From Candidatus Gastranaerophilales bacterium (GTDB taxonomy: Bacteria > Cyanobacteriota > Vampirovibrionia > Gastranaerophilales > Gastranaerophilaceae), in contig CALUTD010000004.1 in the NCBI GenBank assembly GCA_944323625.1, positions 61,406 through 125,405 on the forward strand: a stretch of 64,000 bases of DNA. Reading direction: 5' to 3'. The position numbers and the translations under genes were made by a program. The notes beneath the pieces were generated by a model. That model was not told where the DNA came from. It saw only the letters and a list, made by a program, of their open reading frames with translations, and ran no database searches. Shown piece by piece: positions 37,886-46,202 of this stretch. Each line of letters starts with the position of its first letter. Position 1 is the first letter of the stretch.

Positions 37886-39145
37886 TTAATTATTGATGTG
37901 AGTCTTAATCATATAAATTAATTGACCGATAACACCTCTATTCTGTTCAGAACTTAAATCTATTATGCCATCACCATCAATATCGTAATCCGGAATACCG
38001 TCACCATCTATATCAATATCAGATATTTCGTCTCCGTCAATATCTAAAAGAGTATTAGGTTCTATAACTGATTCTTTCCATATTCCTATTTGTCTCATAT
38101 GATTTTGGAATTTTAAAAAATTTATTGCTTCATCACTACCAGGTTCAGGGCTATAACTGCTGTCTTGTGAAATTTTACTCATTACCACATCGGCAGCATC
38201 TCTATCATATTGTTCATATTCTTTAAGTAAAGGCGGTATTCCTGCATTTCGTCCGCCTTCATAAACTTGTATTCTTGTACCAAATGTTGGAAAATTTTCG
38301 TCCATATATGACTTTAATCTTACATTATTAACTGTTTCTGCAACTGTTTCTGTTCCAAACATTTTCTTAAAGGGAGCAAATACTGAATTATCATCGATTT
38401 CAGGAGAATATGAAGCCAAGTATCTGTCACCGTCTTTATCAGTAGCAGCAATAATCGAATTGCCAAAAATATCTTTAATATTAGTGTCTTGCGGCGTTAA
38501 ATCTCCATCTTGCGAATGCAAGACTGATTTTACATAATTTTTATAAACTTCTGCTTCTTCTTCAATAGTTTTTGCATCTTTAGATTTTGTTGTTGCAAAA
38601 CTTGAACCTCCCCATGGAAATAAAGGATATCCCGAGCCAAAATGAGGAATGGCAATATTTTGAAGTCTATCACCATCTAATACGGCTGAGATTTTTGCTT
38701 CAGGATCAACAAAAATACCACTTTCTGCATCTATAAATTTATTACTGCTCAAATCAATATCTACACTTCCGTCATAATTTCTAAATATACCATTATCCCA
38801 ATCTACAACATCATAGTCGTCTGCTTTTATCTCAATACCAGTTCCTTCAAATTTTATTATTCCTTGTGCAGCATCAATATTTACCATATCTGATTTAATA
38901 CCGTTATCAGAAACTATAAAGCCGTCTTTATCAAAAAGTAGATTCTCTGCCACAGCCCCTAATTTTACCATTGCTATTGAAGTTGCTAATCCTAATAAAA
39001 ACGGAGTTCCTTTTATCTTTGTATCGTTTAATGATGAACTTAAATCACTTTCTGTTCTATTTTCTATTCTTTTTTGATTTTTTCTGAATCCTGTAAAAGT
39101 AATTTGTTTTTCTTTTCTTACAAAAGAATCACTTAAGTTTACAAT
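37886..39145 (-). CDS. Protein with C-terminal calcium-loop repeats; probable AUU start
   Basis: From the first ATG (38971) the protein has 361 residues. Its C-terminal part holds three DIDGDGIPDYD-type loops (about 325-350) like dockerin or EF-hand calcium loops. Before that are strand-forming repeats (SDNGIKSDMVNIDAAQG, VDWDNGIFRNYDGSVDID). The frame stays open upstream, and the 58 added residues include VNLSDSFVRKEKQITFTGFR and a hydrophobic helix ending at the ATG. That helix and the F-x-G motif suggest the real start is ATT at 39145. It leads the minus-strand AAA+ operon, 10 nt before the ATPase. Confidence 0.55.
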   Translation of the reverse strand: MVNLSDSFVRKEKQITFTGFRKNQKRIENRTESDLSSSLNDTKIKGTPFLLGLATSIAMVKLGAVAENLLFDKDGFIVSDNGIKSDMVNIDAAQGIIKFEGTGIEIKADDYDVVDWDNGIFRNYDGSVDIDLSSNKFIDAESGIFVDPEAKISAVLDGDRLQNIAIPHFGSGYPLFPWGGSSFATTKSKDAKTIEEEAEVYKNYVKSVLHSQDGDLTPQDTNIKDIFGNSIIAATDKDGDRYLASYSPEIDDNSVFAPFKKMFGTETVAETVNNVRLKSYMDENFPTFGTRIQVYEGGRNAGIPPLLKEYEQYDRDAADVVMSKISQDSSYSPEPGSDEAINFLKFQNHMRQIGIWKESVIEPNTLLDIDGDEISDIDIDGDGIPDYDIDGDGIIDLSSEQNRGVIGQLIYMIKTHINN

Positions 39146-39424
39146 ACTTGTATTTAGACCTGTTTTTTATGGGAGAATTTTTGTACTTTTTTGTACTTGA
39201 TTTGCAATTACCGGGTGAACTCTCATTTTTATATTCTTTCTATTTTAACAAAAATTATTATGCCATAGTTTCAAATACTGTAAAAAATTTTTTTGCTAAT
39301 TTTATAGACAAAAGTAAAATTAAATTTACATTTATATAATTTTGTTAAATTATGTAAAATATATATTTAAACTACAACAAAAAATATTATTTTGTCTATT
39401 TGATTCTCATTGAAAGAATAATTT
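39146..39424. other. Divergent AT-rich promoter region of the AAA+ locus
   Basis: This 279-nt region separates the two operons. It is very AT-rich with T-runs and A-runs. A 63-codon frame inside it has no ribosome site and is phenylalanine-rich, so I treat it as non-coding. No clear operator palindrome was found. Confidence 0.5.
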
Positions 39425-40699
39425 ATGATTAGAATTTTAAATAATAACAATTCAAATAATAAATTTAATAAATATAACTCTAATATTGCATTTAGAGGTG
39501 TTTCGCTTGGGAATTTTGATAAAAAAAATCAAGACAAGATTGATTTTTCTTATATTGAAGATAATAATATTGTAAAAAAATTTGAAGATGGTTTAAACGA
39601 AATAAAAAGGAGGGCACAACTTAAAAGAGAAAAAGTTTATGGGTTGTTTAAAACAAAAAAAATTCATTCAATTAACCGTGATGAAGATTCTAATATTACA
39701 GGATTCTTAATGGCACAAAATATTACAATTGAAGCACAAGAAGCTTATGTTAAAATGCTACGGCAACAAGCGGAGTTATTGAAAGAAAATAATGAGACAA
39801 GTGAAAAGTTAATAAAAATTGAGCAAGCTTTAAAATTGGCTCAAAAAACATTAGAAATAACAAAAGAAATAGCTCAAAAGAAAGATTCTCATCAAGGATT
39901 TGATGCTATTGCAGGATACGATGCAGAAAAATTTATATTAACAGATAATTTTATAAATCTTATTGAATCTGAAAGAGCAGGTCAAACTGTTGAAATACCC
40001 AATTCTATACTATTTTTTGGTCCTATAGGTAATGGAAAAACCAGTTTTGCAAAAGCATTTGCCTCAAGTGCAGGATGTAATTTTGAAAAGGTAAAACCTA
40101 AAAGTTCTGCAAGAATAAAAGAAGACAGAGAAAAAAGTTTTTATAAAGACCTAATAAAAAAAGCGGAAGATTCTCAAGAAACATTTATGGAAACAGGAAT
40201 TAGAACAATAATTCTTATTGATGAAATAGACAGATACGCTTATGAAGGTTCTTGTATTCTTCCAAAATTAAAAAGATTTTTAGAGAATTGTTCCGAAAAT
40301 TATCATTGTACTGTATTTGCAACAACAAATAATCCTCTTGTATTACCTTCACCTGTAAGAGCTGAAAAAAGAATGCCTATTAAAGTTTGTATTGAACCTC
40401 CAAACGAGATTAATGCTGCACTTGTTTTTAAACATTATTTAAAAGATTATCCTAATGTTGATATGAAAAAAATTGATTTAAAAGAGCTTGCTGAGGAACT
40501 TTGTTCAGTTTTTCCTAATAAAGCATATAATAATTCACAAATTGAGTATATTTGTTCAGAATGTATTAAAAATCAGGACAATATAACTCAAGATGATTTA
40601 TTATATCAAATAAAAACAAATGAACCTGCACTTGATAAAGAAAGTCTTGAAAAATATAAAAATGAGAAAAAAGAACTAATTGGAGCATATTATGATTAA
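39425..40699 (+). CDS. AAA+ ATPase, paralogue of the large ATPase across the promoter region
   Basis: The 424-residue protein begins with an Asn-rich segment and NIAFRGVSLG, then a coiled coil (about 95-150) and an AAA+ module starting GFDAIAGYDAEKF. Walker A is GPIGNGKTSF (about 198-207), Walker B is IILIDEIDRY (about 261), sensor 1 is FATTNNP (about 297). It ends LDKESLEKYKNEKKELIGA, the same closing block as the 809-residue ATPase. Both thus belong to one subfamily with different N-domains. It overlaps the next gene by 8 nt. Confidence 0.72.
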   Translation: MIRILNNNNSNNKFNKYNSNIAFRGVSLGNFDKKNQDKIDFSYIEDNNIVKKFEDGLNEIKRRAQLKREKVYGLFKTKKIHSINRDEDSNITGFLMAQNITIEAQEAYVKMLRQQAELLKENNETSEKLIKIEQALKLAQKTLEITKEIAQKKDSHQGFDAIAGYDAEKFILTDNFINLIESERAGQTVEIPNSILFFGPIGNGKTSFAKAFASSAGCNFEKVKPKSSARIKEDREKSFYKDLIKKAEDSQETFMETGIRTIILIDEIDRYAYEGSCILPKLKRFLENCSENYHCTVFATTNNPLVLPSPVRAEKRMPIKVCIEPPNEINAALVFKHYLKDYPNVDMKKIDLKELAEELCSVFPNKAYNNSQIEYICSECIKNQDNITQDDLLYQIKTNEPALDKESLEKYKNEKKELIGAYYD

Positions 40700-41339
40700 T
40701 ACTTCTAATGGTATATTTAGTGAATTTAATATTCACTCAACAAAAAGTTCTTTACAGGAAAGTACAAAACAATCAGAAAGTAAGAATAAAACTTCTAAAT
40801 ATAATAAAATTAAATCTGTTACATTACTTGCAATTCCAACAGCTGTGGGCGCAAAAATTTCTAACATCGTAAATTCTATACATTATAAAAATGCTCAAGA
40901 TATATTTGTAAAAGAAAATAAAGAATTAAAAAAAGAATTAGCTACTTCTTTCAGAAATAATGATGTTGTATCTGCTTGTCAAAATTATATTAAAGTACTT
41001 AAAGATAAATTAATACAAAATACAAAAGATATTGAAAAAGCGAAAGAAATATTGAAAAACTTAACAATACCTTGTGAGAGAGAAGAACTTGGAAATATAC
41101 TTGAAACACTTGCATCAGATAGAATACAATATACTTTAGAATTAGAAAAATATAGTAAAGAACATAGAGCTTATTATGATGAATTAATTACAAAACCATT
41201 AAATAAATTTTCTGATAAACATTTAAAAAAACTTGCATCAACAAAAAAAATAATATATATAACTGGTATACTCAGCGGTATTTTAATAGGTGGAATTGCC
41301 CTATTCCTAAATGAGCGAAGAAATAAGGATGATAAATAA
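40692..41339 (+). CDS. Coiled-coil protein with C-terminal membrane helix
   Basis: From the ATG at 40692 the protein has 215 residues. It has a weak hydrophobic patch near residue 45, a long Lys/Glu/Asn coiled coil (about 65-175) and a C-terminal anchor helix (IIYITGILSGILIGGIALFL) followed by a basic tail. The start is chosen because TTGGAG lies 6 nt upstream; a TTG there would put the ribosome site inside the gene. It overlaps the AAA+ gene by 8 nt and is likely an anchored partner of it. Confidence 0.62.
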   Translation: MINTSNGIFSEFNIHSTKSSLQESTKQSESKNKTSKYNKIKSVTLLAIPTAVGAKISNIVNSIHYKNAQDIFVKENKELKKELATSFRNNDVVSACQNYIKVLKDKLIQNTKDIEKAKEILKNLTIPCEREELGNILETLASDRIQYTLELEKYSKEHRAYYDELITKPLNKFSDKHLKKLASTKKIIYITGILSGILIGGIALFLNERRNKDDK

Positions 41340-41341
41340 AA

Positions 41342-42271
41342 ATGCAAATACATTCTTTAGACACAAATAAATATTTTTCTTAAAAAACAAATTATACACA
41401 ATTAAAGAATATTTCTTTTGGTGCACAAGATAATAAAACAGATTTTTTTAATAACAAAGAATTAGAATTGGCAAAAGAATACCTTTGTAAAGACGATTGG
41501 GAAAAAGAATATTTTCAAAAAAGATTAAAAGAAATATATCCTAATGATGCGATGGATCATGCAGACAATCATCCTATTTTTCTTTTTATAAGTGCATCAC
41601 TTTGTTTTATTCCAACAATAATTGATATGTGTGTGATTGATCCAATAAGAGAAAAACACGTAAAAAATCTTATACAGCCGGAAATTAGAAGAATTAAAGA
41701 ATTGATGATTGAAATTAATAATTCTAAATTAGAACAATTAACACAGGAAATAAAAAGAGAAAACAAAATTGTTAAAATTTTAAAAAAAGATAATGAAAAT
41801 AAAAAAACATTATATAAACATTTTATAAAACTTTTAAGTAATTCTGAAAATGCTCAAAATCTTGGCATTCCTACTGCAATAATGATTGAAGGAACTAATA
41901 AAAAAGCAAAAAAAGATATTATGGATTGGACAAAAGAGCAGATATTACAGAGAACGGTTGAATTTACATTGCCTGAGGATGAAGATGAGGCATTATACAG
42001 AATAAGTACAGAAATTGATTATGCACAAGATTATTTTGATAAAACAGGGAAACGATCTGTTTTGTTTGTTGAGAATCTACAAAATATTCTAAATAGCAAT
42101 ACTGCCTCAAACGAAACTATTGCAGAAATGAAAACACTATTAAGTGATATTTCAGAAGATAAAGTACCTGTAACAATTATATTTGATGTTAATGATTCTT
42201 CAGATTTAGATAAAGCATTTACAGGTAACAAATCAAGAATACCTATATGTATTAAACTTGAAAACAGATAA
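41342..42271 (+). pseudogene. AAA-like protein without Walker A, interrupted by TAA at codon 14
   Basis: An ATG 2 nt after the previous stop opens MQIHSLDTNKYFS, then TAA (41381-41383), and the same frame continues to 42271 as KTNYTQLKNISFGAQ and onwards, about 296 more residues. The NISFGA block matches start motifs of neighbours, so the stop looks recent. Translation could restart at TTG 41468. The protein has a membrane helix (FLFISASLCFIPTIIDM), a coiled coil and a C-terminal domain with AAA-like strands, but IMIEGTNKKAKKD sits where Walker A should be. SVLFVENLQ and VTIIFDVNDSSD mimic Walker B and sensor 1. It looks like a dead ATPase subunit. Confidence 0.6.
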
Positions 42272-42686
42272 TTTACGTATTGTTCCTTTTTTGTTTTGTA
42301 TAATCATTTTATTAGTTCTTTTACCCATTGCTTCTTTTGATATTCTATATTTGATGACTATATTACCCAATTCAAATATATTAAACTTTGTTTAAATATT
42401 GATTTATCTTATTTTTTTTCTTCTCAGTTGTTCTTTAAAACTTCCATTTTTATGTCAATTCGTGATAATTCGTAAACAAATGTAAATTTTTTTTGTAAAA
42501 AAACAAAAAATAATTAAAGAAAAAAATTAAAAATACCGATAAAAAATAAAGTATAACAAGGTATTTTAGGATATCGAAGAGATAAAAAATATAAAAACAA
42601 GATTAGATGAATTATAAAATATGGGGCAATTATTTTAATTTAAATGTTTTATTATTCATGTGGTCTTGTCGAAAAAGGAGAAGTTT
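42272..42686. other. Non-coding AT-rich gap after the AAA+ locus
   Basis: This 415-nt gap has no credible frame. It is extremely AT-rich, with T-runs in the first half and A-runs in the second and a short direct repeat (AATTCGTGATAATTCGTAAA). The promoter for the following small genes probably lies near 42560-42640, but no clear -35/-10 pair stands out. Confidence 0.5.
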
Positions 42687-42971
42687 GTGGCAAAACCAAC
42701 TGCAGCGGCAACACTACAAGTTAATATAAAAAGGTGCTTGAATTTTCTGAATTACCTTCGGGCATATTTAAAGAAAAAAAATCCCGTAAAAATGGCAATA
42801 CAAGGCACAGTAACATATATAAATGAGTTACTGAACGTAAAAAAGAAACTCAAAAAAATCGAGTACCGTATTAACTACGAAAGATACAAACTTAAAAAAA
42901 CGGAACTGATTCTTGCTCAGAATTCAGAACACGTATTTTTAAGAGGCAGGTCATTAAATCAGACAAGGTAG
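42687..42971 (+). CDS. Small basic helical protein, unknown function
   Basis: The 94-residue protein starts at GTG 42687, 6 nt after AAGGAG; the frame further upstream has no ribosome site. It is strongly basic with helices rich in Lys, Tyr and Leu (LNFLNYLRAYLKKKNPVK, NVKKKLKKIEYRINYERYKL). It could bind nucleic acid or an acidic partner. The coiled-coil gene follows 6 nt later in what seems to be a two-gene unit. Confidence 0.5.
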   Translation: MAKPTAAATLQVNIKRCLNFLNYLRAYLKKKNPVKMAIQGTVTYINELLNVKKKLKKIEYRINYERYKLKKTELILAQNSEHVFLRGRSLNQTR

Positions 42972-42977
42972 TATGAA

Positions 42978-43316
42978 ATGGGCTTCTTAATATCGTTTAA
43001 CAGAAAAATGTATTTAACGGCATATATCAATAATCTTGAGTCAAAGATTACTGATATTACAGCGCAGAAGCTCAATTTAACGGATACAATAACAAAATTA
43101 ACATCAGAAATAAGCGATATAGGCAATACGGATTCTCCGGCTGTAAAAAAACTGGAAGCACGAAAAGCAGAGCTTGAAAATTTGGATAAACAACTGGATA
43201 TGCAAATGCAGAAATTACAGTCTCAACTTCAGGCTGCAAATACGGAACTTCAATCGGCTGATCAATCATTGCAACAGAATATTCAACGTTCATTCACATA
43301 TAACATGGGCGGTTAG
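42978..43316 (+). CDS. Short coiled-coil protein with MG-F-RK-LT start
   Basis: The 112-residue protein is one long coiled coil (residues 18-105) after a short start reading MGFLISFNRKMYLTAYINNLE. The start motif M-G-[FY]-x(6)-R-K-x-x-L-T recurs in the coiled-coil protein at 58.2-58.7 kb, so both belong to one family. Gln-rich C-terminal heptads end in FTYNMGG. Such proteins may be structural or chaperone-like; the role is unknown. Confidence 0.6.
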   Translation: MGFLISFNRKMYLTAYINNLESKITDITAQKLNLTDTITKLTSEISDIGNTDSPAVKKLEARKAELENLDKQLDMQMQKLQSQLQAANTELQSADQSLQQNIQRSFTYNMGG

Positions 43317-43376
43317 TTAAATAATATTGCTTTTTTAGCTATTTAAAAAATGTTTAATTAATTTTTAACAAAAACT

Positions 43377-43404
43377 TTGACAAAAAACATCTTCAATCTA
43401 CAAT
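43377..43404 (+). promoter_or_regulatory. Promoter of the yceD-rpmF-plsX-fab operon
   Basis: TTGACA (43377-43382), 16-nt spacer, TACAAT (43399-43404). The yceD ATG lies only 7 nt beyond and has no Shine-Dalgarno, implying leaderless translation of the first gene. Confidence 0.78.
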
Positions 43405-43411
43405 AGATAGA

Positions 43412-43903
43412 ATGAAGATTAAAATTTCAGAACTGGAAAATTCAAAAAATAAGACACAATTAATAAGCTTTTCAGAAATTTATGAAGAGTTTAATAAGTC
43501 TGTGCCTGTAAAAGCAAATTTAGAAATACAAGTTATAGGTGAATTAATAAAAATTTCGGGTAATATTGAAGCTTTGTTAAATTTAACATGCGACAGATGT
43601 TTAAAAGAGTTTACAAAAGAATTAAAATTTAGGACTGAAGAATATTATATAAAAAATAGCCTGAATGATAATTATATTAATGAATACGAGATTAAGGACA
43701 ATAATTTTCTTGAGGATTTAAATGGCCAAAATGAAATTGATATATCAAATTTTGTTTACCAATGCGTAATATTACATATACCAAATAAGCTTGTTTGTGA
43801 TATAAATTGTAAAGGAGAAGAAATTTTATCAAAATATATGAAAGATGAAATTTCAGACCCTCGGTTAGAGATATTTAAGAAAATAAAAATAGAAAAGGAA
43901 TAG
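43412..43903 (+). CDS. yceD: DUF177 (YceD) family protein
   Basis: The 163-residue protein fits DUF177: a CDRCLKEF motif in the middle and VCDINCKGEE near the C-terminus, four cysteines that may bind metal. YceD is nearly always encoded before rpmF and has been linked to 23S rRNA or L32 metabolism in plants and bacteria. Here it precedes rpmF by 5 nt. It opens the fatty-acid operon and appears leaderless. Confidence 0.82.
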   Translation: MKIKISELENSKNKTQLISFSEIYEEFNKSVPVKANLEIQVIGELIKISGNIEALLNLTCDRCLKEFTKELKFRTEEYYIKNSLNDNYINEYEIKDNNFLEDLNGQNEIDISNFVYQCVILHIPNKLVCDINCKGEEILSKYMKDEISDPRLEIFKKIKIEKE

Positions 43904-43908
43904 TAATT

Positions 43909-44109
43909 ATGGCAGTACCAAAGAAAAGAACGGGTAAATCGGCCCAAGGACACAGAAGAGCAAACTGGAAAGGAACAGTACCGGAAACAACAATTTGTAC
44001 AAATTGCGGAGCTACTGTTTTAACACATACAGTATGTACGGAATGCGGTTCATATAAAGGAAAAGTAGTAAGCAAGAAGTTAGTAAAAACAGAAGAAACT
44101 GCTGAATAA
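43909..44109 (+). CDS. rpmF: 50S ribosomal protein L32
   Basis: The 66-residue protein has the L32 start AVPKKRTGKSAQGHRRA and a zinc ribbon with CTNCG and CTECG, so it is the zinc-binding form rather than the cysteine-less one used under zinc limitation. It follows yceD by 5 nt and precedes plsX by 28 nt, the classic order. Confidence 0.96.
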   Translation: MAVPKKRTGKSAQGHRRANWKGTVPETTICTNCGATVLTHTVCTECGSYKGKVVSKKLVKTEETAE

Positions 44110-44137
44110 TAAAAGAATACAGGGGATATAAAACAGT

Positions 44138-45199
44138 ATGACTAGGATAGCTATAGATGCAATGGGAGGAGATAATGCACCCAGAGCAATAGTTGAAGGG
44201 GCAGTATGGGCGGCTATGGAATATAAAATACCGATAGAGTTAGTCGGTAAGTTGTATGATATAGAAAGAGAGCTCGACAGAATTGATCAAGAGGGCATTG
44301 TATGCTCAGTAGGCGGAGGTCTTTTTCCTCCGAGGAGATTAAAGGTCAATATTAAAGACCTCGATATAAAAAAGACTCATGCCTCTGAAGTCATAGAAAT
44401 GGGAGAAGCGCCCGGACAGGCAATAAGAAGAAAAAAGAATTCATCTATAGTTTTAGCAGTCAATGCGGTAGTAACCGGAAGTTCTGATGCAATAGTTGCA
44501 GCAGGTTCTACAGGTGCAGCAATGGGAGCAAGCTTATTTGGGCTAGGAAGGCTTCCAGGAATTGAAAGACCTGCTATTGCAACGGTAATACCTACAATGA
44601 AAGGTCCTCTTGTTATGATAGATTCAGGGGCAAATACGGATTGTACCCCTGAAATGTTATATCAATTCGGATTAATGGGGTCTACATACGCAAAATCCGT
44701 ATTGGGTATACCGAATCCAAGGATTGCGCTTCTTAATATTGGAGAAGAAGCAGGAAAAGGCGACGAACTTGCAAAAGACACTTATAAACTTTTTGACGAA
44801 AATAAAGATAAGTTAAACTTTATAGGTAATGCAGAAGGTAAAGAAATATTCCTCGGCAATTGTGATGTAATTGTTTGTGACGGTTTTGTAGGTAACGTAA
44901 CACTTAAGACAATTGAAGGCGTTGCAAGAATGTTTTTCTATATGATAAAACAAGAATTTGTTCACGATTCAATATCAAAAGTAATAGGCCTTTTAGTAAG
45001 ACCAATTTTAAAGAAAATGTATGCAAAAATAAATTACGAAGAATTTGGCGGAGCTCTTTTACTTGGTGTTAAAGGGATAACAGTTATCTGTCACGGACGT
45101 TCGAGTGCTTATGCAATCAAAAATGCCGTAAAAGTTGCTTATAATGCCGTTGAGTCAGGCGTAAACAAAAGTATTGCATCATATTATGGGGAGATTTAA
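44138..45199 (+). CDS. plsX: Phosphate acyltransferase PlsX
   Basis: PlsX turns acyl-ACP into acyl-phosphate for phospholipid synthesis. The 353-residue length is usual. Marks: IAIDAMGGDNAPRAIVEGAV at the N-terminus, VAAGSTGAAM, LIDSGANTDCTPEMLYQFGLMGS in part, NIGEEAGKGDEL and VCDGFVGNVTLKTIEG. AGGGGA precedes the ATG. Its position beside the fab genes fits shared control of membrane lipid supply. Confidence 0.96.
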   Translation: MTRIAIDAMGGDNAPRAIVEGAVWAAMEYKIPIELVGKLYDIERELDRIDQEGIVCSVGGGLFPPRRLKVNIKDLDIKKTHASEVIEMGEAPGQAIRRKKNSSIVLAVNAVVTGSSDAIVAAGSTGAAMGASLFGLGRLPGIERPAIATVIPTMKGPLVMIDSGANTDCTPEMLYQFGLMGSTYAKSVLGIPNPRIALLNIGEEAGKGDELAKDTYKLFDENKDKLNFIGNAEGKEIFLGNCDVIVCDGFVGNVTLKTIEGVARMFFYMIKQEFVHDSISKVIGLLVRPILKKMYAKINYEEFGGALLLGVKGITVICHGRSSAYAIKNAVKVAYNAVESGVNKSIASYYGEI

Positions 45200-45203
45200 T
45201 TAA

Positions 45204-46202
45204 ATGAATATACCGGTAAAAATAGCGGGGATTGGGTTTAAAGTACCTGAAACGGTTATAACAAATGAAGATTTAACAAAAATTATAGATACATCCGATG
45301 AATGGATAAAAACAAGAACAGGTATAGAGAAAAGACATGTTCTTTCGGGAAATGAAACAGCGGTTGATATGGGAATAGGGGCGGCAAAAAATGCACTGTC
45401 AAAATCTAAAATAGAACCTGAAAAGATTGACTATATTATTGCGGCCGCCAGTTTAGAAACTCATGTTTATCCATCAAGTGCATGTGAAATTCAAGCTGCT
45501 ATAGGAGCTGTAAATGCTGCATGTTTTGATATTACTGCGGCATGCTCAGGACTTATATATGGCATGGGCATTGCAAAAGCACTAATAAATTCAGGAATGG
45601 CAAAAAATGTTTTAATAGTAGCAACTGATGCCATTTCAAGATGTTTGGATTGGACCGACAGAGCCTCATGCGTTTTATTCGGCGATGGTGCAGGTGCTAT
45701 GATGATTACTGTTTCAGATGATGAACAAGACGACATTCTTTCAATAGATTTAAAAGCAGAAGGTCATTTAGGACATTTTATTCAAATGCCGACTCCCGGT
45801 AAAAACTGTCCATTGGCTGCACCTAATGAAGAAGCAAAGATGTTTGTTAAAATGGATGGAAAAGAAGTATATAAATATGTAGTTACAAAATTGCCCGGAT
45901 ATATTGAAGAATGTGTTCAAAAATCAGGATTAAAAATGAATGAAATAGACTATCTCGTTCCTCATCAGGCAAATATGAGAATTATTGAAGCACTTGAAAA
46001 AAGATTAGATTTTAATCCCGAAAATGTTATATCAAATATAAAAGAGTATGCAAATACTTCGGCTGCTTCTATTCCGATTGCATTGACGGAAGCAATTGAA
46101 TCAGGAAAAATAAAACTTCCCTGCAGCGCTATTTTAACCGGATTTGGAGCAGGTATGACAGTTGGGACAACAGTTGTAAGATTAAGAGAAGGTATAGCTT
46201 AA
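45204..46202 (+). CDS. fabH: 3-oxoacyl-ACP synthase III FabH
   Basis: FabH starts fatty acid chains by joining acetyl-CoA (or another primer) to malonyl-ACP. The 332-residue thiolase-fold protein shows ITAACSGLIYGM with the catalytic Cys, PHQANMRI with the His and NTSAASIPIAL with the Asn of the triad, and DWTDRASCVLFGDGAGAM near the middle. It lies 4 nt after plsX; its last base overlaps the start of fabD (TAATG). Confidence 0.96.
   Translation: MNIPVKIAGIGFKVPETVITNEDLTKIIDTSDEWIKTRTGIEKRHVLSGNETAVDMGIGAAKNALSKSKIEPEKIDYIIAAASLETHVYPSSACEIQAAIGAVNAACFDITAACSGLIYGMGIAKALINSGMAKNVLIVATDAISRCLDWTDRASCVLFGDGAGAMMITVSDDEQDDILSIDLKAEGHLGHFIQMPTPGKNCPLAAPNEEAKMFVKMDGKEVYKYVVTKLPGYIEECVQKSGLKMNEIDYLVPHQANMRIIEALEKRLDFNPENVISNIKEYANTSAASIPIALTEAIESGKIKLPCSAILTGFGAGMTVGTTVVRLREGIA

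Noticed and set aside
39148..39339. 63-codon plus-strand frame in the AAA+ promoter region
   Set aside because: Phe-rich, no ribosome site, antisense to the probable N-terminal extension of the calcium-loop gene in part.
41381..41383. TAA reassigned to an amino acid
   Set aside because: Many genes in the window end in TAA at the expected place, so the standard code holds.
42687..43316. Toxin-antitoxin pair
   Set aside because: Two small genes in tandem, but neither shows toxin or antitoxin features; the second is a plain coiled coil.
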